Source of the DNA: Postechiella sp039985655
GTDB taxonomy: Bacteria > Bacteroidota > Bacteroidia > Flavobacteriales > Flavobacteriaceae
NCBI GenBank assembly: GCA_039985655.1
Contig: JBDWSF010000014.1
Location: 328,787-392,786 of the forward strand
Direction of reading: 5' to 3'
Length of the DNA stretch: 64,000 nt
In this document: positions 62,192-64,000 of the stretch, in pieces
Layout of the letters: each line of letters starts with the position of its first letter
How positions within the stretch are numbered: position 1 is the stretch's first letter
Program-made: the position numbers and the translations under genes
The notes under the pieces: model-generated
Databases searched by the model: none
What the model saw: only the letters and a program-made list of their open reading frames with translations
Told to the model about the DNA's origin: nothing

Positions 62192-62758
62192 ATGAGTAAA
62201 ATACTTAGAGAACATATAGAAAAATTTATCTCTTTGTCAGATGAAGAATTTGAGTTTGTTCTATCTCATTTTAGTCAGAAAAGATTTTTGAAACACCAAT
62301 TCCTTATTCAAGAAGGAGATTCTGTAAATAATGACTTTTTTATACTAAACGGCCTTTTAAAAGCTTCACATAGAAATGACGAAAACAAAGAATATATTTT
62401 ACAATTCGCAACTGAAAACTCTTGGATAACAGACCCTCAAGCATATAACAATCAAACAATAGCGACATTAAACATTCAATGCCTTGAAGACGGAAATAGT
62501 TTATTTATTACATTAGAGAACAAAGAAAAATTATGTAATAGTTTGCAAAAAATGGAATCTTTTTTTAGAAAAAAAACCACAAAAGAACACATCTTATTAC
62601 AAAGAAGAATTTTATGCCTGATAAGTAATAATGCTAAGAACCGTTATGAAGATTTAATCAAACAATATCCATCCCTAATTCAACGAGTACCAAAAACAAT
62701 GATTGCCTCATACCTTGGGGTTTCAAGAGAAACCTTAAGTAGACTAACCACTACTTAG
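62192..62758 (+). CDS. Crp/Fnr family regulator beside an aldo/keto reductase
   Basis: 188 residues. Cyclic-nucleotide-type barrel (about 10-110; FLIQEGDSVNNDFFILNGLL) and a winged-helix domain with recognition helix VSRETLSRL, which keeps the Arg-Glu...Arg set that reads TGTGA half-sites. The chain stops immediately after this helix (SRLTTT), a short C-terminus often seen in flavobacterial members. A perfect TGTGA-N6-TCACA lies one base after its stop codon, before the aldo/keto reductase gene, so that gene is its likely target. Confidence 0.88.
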   Translation: MSKILREHIEKFISLSDEEFEFVLSHFSQKRFLKHQFLIQEGDSVNNDFFILNGLLKASHRNDENKEYILQFATENSWITDPQAYNNQTIATLNIQCLEDGNSLFITLENKEKLCNSLQKMESFFRKKTTKEHILLQRRILCLISNNAKNRYEDLIKQYPSLIQRVPKTMIASYLGVSRETLSRLTTT

Positions 62759-62774
62759 TGTGACTTTTATCACA
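62759..62774. promoter_or_regulatory. Perfect Crp-type palindrome before the aldo/keto reductase gene
   Basis: TGTGA CTTTTA TCACA, identical to the E. coli CRP half-site consensus with 6-base spacing, 74 bases before the ATG at 62848. Confidence 0.65.
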
Positions 62775-62847
62775 ATTTATCTGTGAGGTTTATCTTTTAA
62801 TGCCTCCTTTTTTTCTTCCAAATTTGTTGTATTAAATACTTTAACAA

Positions 62848-63846
62848 ATGGAATATCGAAATTTAGGAAAATCAGGATTAAAAGTACCTTTATTAAGCTT
62901 AGGTACAGGAACGTTTGGAGGTACAAACGAATTCTTTCAACGCTGGGGACAGACAGATGTAAAAGAGGCATCAAGATTAATAGATATATGTATAGAAAGA
63001 GGAGTCAATTTTTTTGATACAGCTAATGTTTATTCTCAAGGAGCATCTGAAGAAATTTTAGGAAAAGCTATTAAAGGGAAAAGAGATAAAACAATTATTT
63101 CAACTAAAGGCTCATTTGAAATGGGTAATGGAATAAATGACAAAGGTTCTTCTCGTTCCCACATAATTAAAGCTTGTGAAGACAGTTTAAAACGTTTAAA
63201 CACAGATTATGTAGACATTTATTTTATACACGGTTTTGATGTAAACACTCCTATAGAAGAAACACTAAGAACATTAAATACCTTAGTTTCAAGTGGAAAA
63301 GTAAGATATATTGGGTGCTCAAATTTTGCTTCTTGGCAATTAATGAAATCATTATCTATTTCAGAACAACATAGCTTAGAAAAATATGTTATTTATCAAG
63401 GTTATTATTCACTTATTGGTCGTGATTATGAACAAGAATTAATGCCTCTTATAAAAGACCAAGAAATGGGATTAATGGTTTGGAGCCCTTTAGGTTGGGG
63501 ACGATTAACTGGTAAAATCAGAAGAAATCAACCTATTTCAGAAGGGAGAATAAAATCTGGTGGAGATATTGGTTCACCTCCTGTTGAAAATGAATTTTTA
63601 TATAATGTAGTAGATGTATTAGACAACATTTCAAATGAAACGGGAAAAAGTATTCCGCAAATTGCAATTAATTGGTTAGTTCAAAACAAAACAGTTTCAA
63701 ATATTGTAATTGGAGCTAGAAACGAAATACAACTTATAGATAATTTAAATTCGATTGAATGGAAATTATCAGCACAACAAATGAATGATTTGAATACAGT
63801 TTCAAAACAAACTCTTATTTATCCTCATTGGGTTGGAGAAAGATAA
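62848..63846 (+). CDS. Aldo/keto reductase
   Basis: 332 residues, TIM-barrel NADPH-dependent carbonyl reductase. Catalytic tetrad visible: Asp and Tyr in FFDTANVYSQGASEEILG, Lys in IISTKGSF, His in YFIHGFD. Cofactor-binding IVIGARNEIQLIDNL near the C-terminus. It belongs to the AKR group with MEYRNLGKSGLKVPLLSLGT. Substrate unknown. It forms a two-gene unit with the Crp regulator, bracketed by inverted repeats. Confidence 0.93.
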   Translation: MEYRNLGKSGLKVPLLSLGTGTFGGTNEFFQRWGQTDVKEASRLIDICIERGVNFFDTANVYSQGASEEILGKAIKGKRDKTIISTKGSFEMGNGINDKGSSRSHIIKACEDSLKRLNTDYVDIYFIHGFDVNTPIEETLRTLNTLVSSGKVRYIGCSNFASWQLMKSLSISEQHSLEKYVIYQGYYSLIGRDYEQELMPLIKDQEMGLMVWSPLGWGRLTGKIRRNQPISEGRIKSGGDIGSPPVENEFLYNVVDVLDNISNETGKSIPQIAINWLVQNKTVSNIVIGARNEIQLIDNLNSIEWKLSAQQMNDLNTVSKQTLIYPHWVGER

Positions 63847-63850
63847 AAAA

Positions 63851-63863
63851 GCTACACACAACA
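63851..63863 (-). repeat. Right terminal inverted repeat of the Crp-AKR unit
   Basis: GCTACACACAACA, 4 bases past the aldo/keto reductase stop codon; pairs with 62156-62168. Confidence 0.6.
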
Positions 63864-63894
63864 AAGAACTGAGGTGAAAAACAAGCTAAAACGA

Positions 63895-64000
63895 TTAATT
63901 TATTGGTAATGTACTTCTAAACTCGTCATTATATGGCACTCCATTTTTAACTATGGAAAAAGCCTGTTTTAGTAGTTTATTACACACAGCAATTAATGCT
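63895..64000 (-). mobile_element. C-terminal end of an IS110-family transposase (cut by window)
   Basis: Minus-strand translation of the last 100 bases gives ALIAVCNKLLKQAFSIVKNG VPYNDEFRSTLPIN and a stop at 63895. AVCNKLLKQAFSIVKNG-x-Y is the usual C-terminus of the IS110/IS116/IS902 transposases (transposase_20 domain). The rest of the element lies beyond the window. It stops only 32 bases from the right inverted repeat of the neighbouring cassette. Confidence 0.7.

Overview
The window is about 64 kb of AT-rich chromosome from a member of the Flavobacteriaceae (Bacteroidota), probably marine. The evidence is a T9SS-type sorting domain, -7 boxes of the TAnnTTTG type in front of many genes, very few Shine-Dalgarno sites, several families known mainly from flavobacteria (DUF3078, DUF3667, DUF4197, DUF1599, BT_3928-like DoxX proteins, Lacal_2735-like small proteins), a cyclophilin-FKBP fusion and glutamine synthetase III. 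Most genes are housekeeping. There is no rRNA, CRISPR array, prophage or complete insertion sequence. One tRNA gene (Arg, anticodon ACG) is present.

Layout. 1-9.7 kb: a secreted lipocalin-like protein cut by the window edge, a dual-family prolyl isomerase, guaB, a decayed hydrolase fragment, a DUF4197 lipoprotein, then pyrF and prfA. 9.8-22 kb: a small membrane protein overlapping an ABC ATPase, B12-dependent ribonucleotide reductase, a DUF3078 outer-membrane-type protein, a PurM-like enzyme, an LRR-kinase, a 2OG-Fe(II) hydroxylase, and divergent glutamine synthetases III and II. 22.6-26.6 kb: a Ca2+/Na+ antiporter and a BlaI-BlaR1-like pair whose M56 protease carries five TonB-plug-like repeats. 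27-32 kb: tRNA-Arg, then a Crp/Fnr regulator followed by a sulfur transport and persulfide oxidation cluster (two YeeE/YedE halves, TauE/SafE, CstB-like MBL-rhodanese, a frameshifted DUF2892 gene, an HMA protein).

32-38.6 kb is a long minus-strand run (DUF1599, decayed four-helix-bundle gene, DoxX, DppB-like permease, TlpA-like lipoprotein, tpiA, prmA, clpS). It faces away from a plus-strand run (folP, lipoprotein, cdaA, DUF3667). 42-50.7 kb holds an MsbA-like exporter, truA, a phosphoesterase, an FKBP, a TPM-domain protein, and the thrS-infC-rpmI-rplT translation cluster. 50.8-61.8 kb holds YjbQ, a membrane class III cyclase with an adjacent EF-hand protein, a HAD phosphatase, a secreted protein of uncertain function, dnaB, accA, an EamA transporter, LptF/G and tgt. 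62-64 kb is a Crp regulator plus aldo/keto reductase bracketed by inverted repeats, next to the end of an IS110-type transposase.

The least explained material is repetitive. (1) A MITE-like element with 34-bp imperfect terminal inverted repeats has a full copy, an internally deleted copy and a fragment; the deleted copy supplies the 3' end of the ABC ATPase gene. (2) A roughly 67-bp repeat occurs three times, always upstream of an accessory-looking gene and always in the same orientation. (3) Two tandem arrays of the same 8-bp unit lie 3.5 kb apart; one replaces the expected start codon of a permease and the other contains the folP stop codon. (4) A roughly 60-110 bp degenerate repeat beginning GTTAGGGATTG is present in at least three copies.

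The clearest regulatory circuits visible are the two tandem AACTAT-N4-ATAGTT palindromes before blaI, and Crp-like sites of related sequence before the sulfur transport genes and the CstB-like gene, with a perfect TGTGA-N6-TCACA before the aldo/keto reductase.
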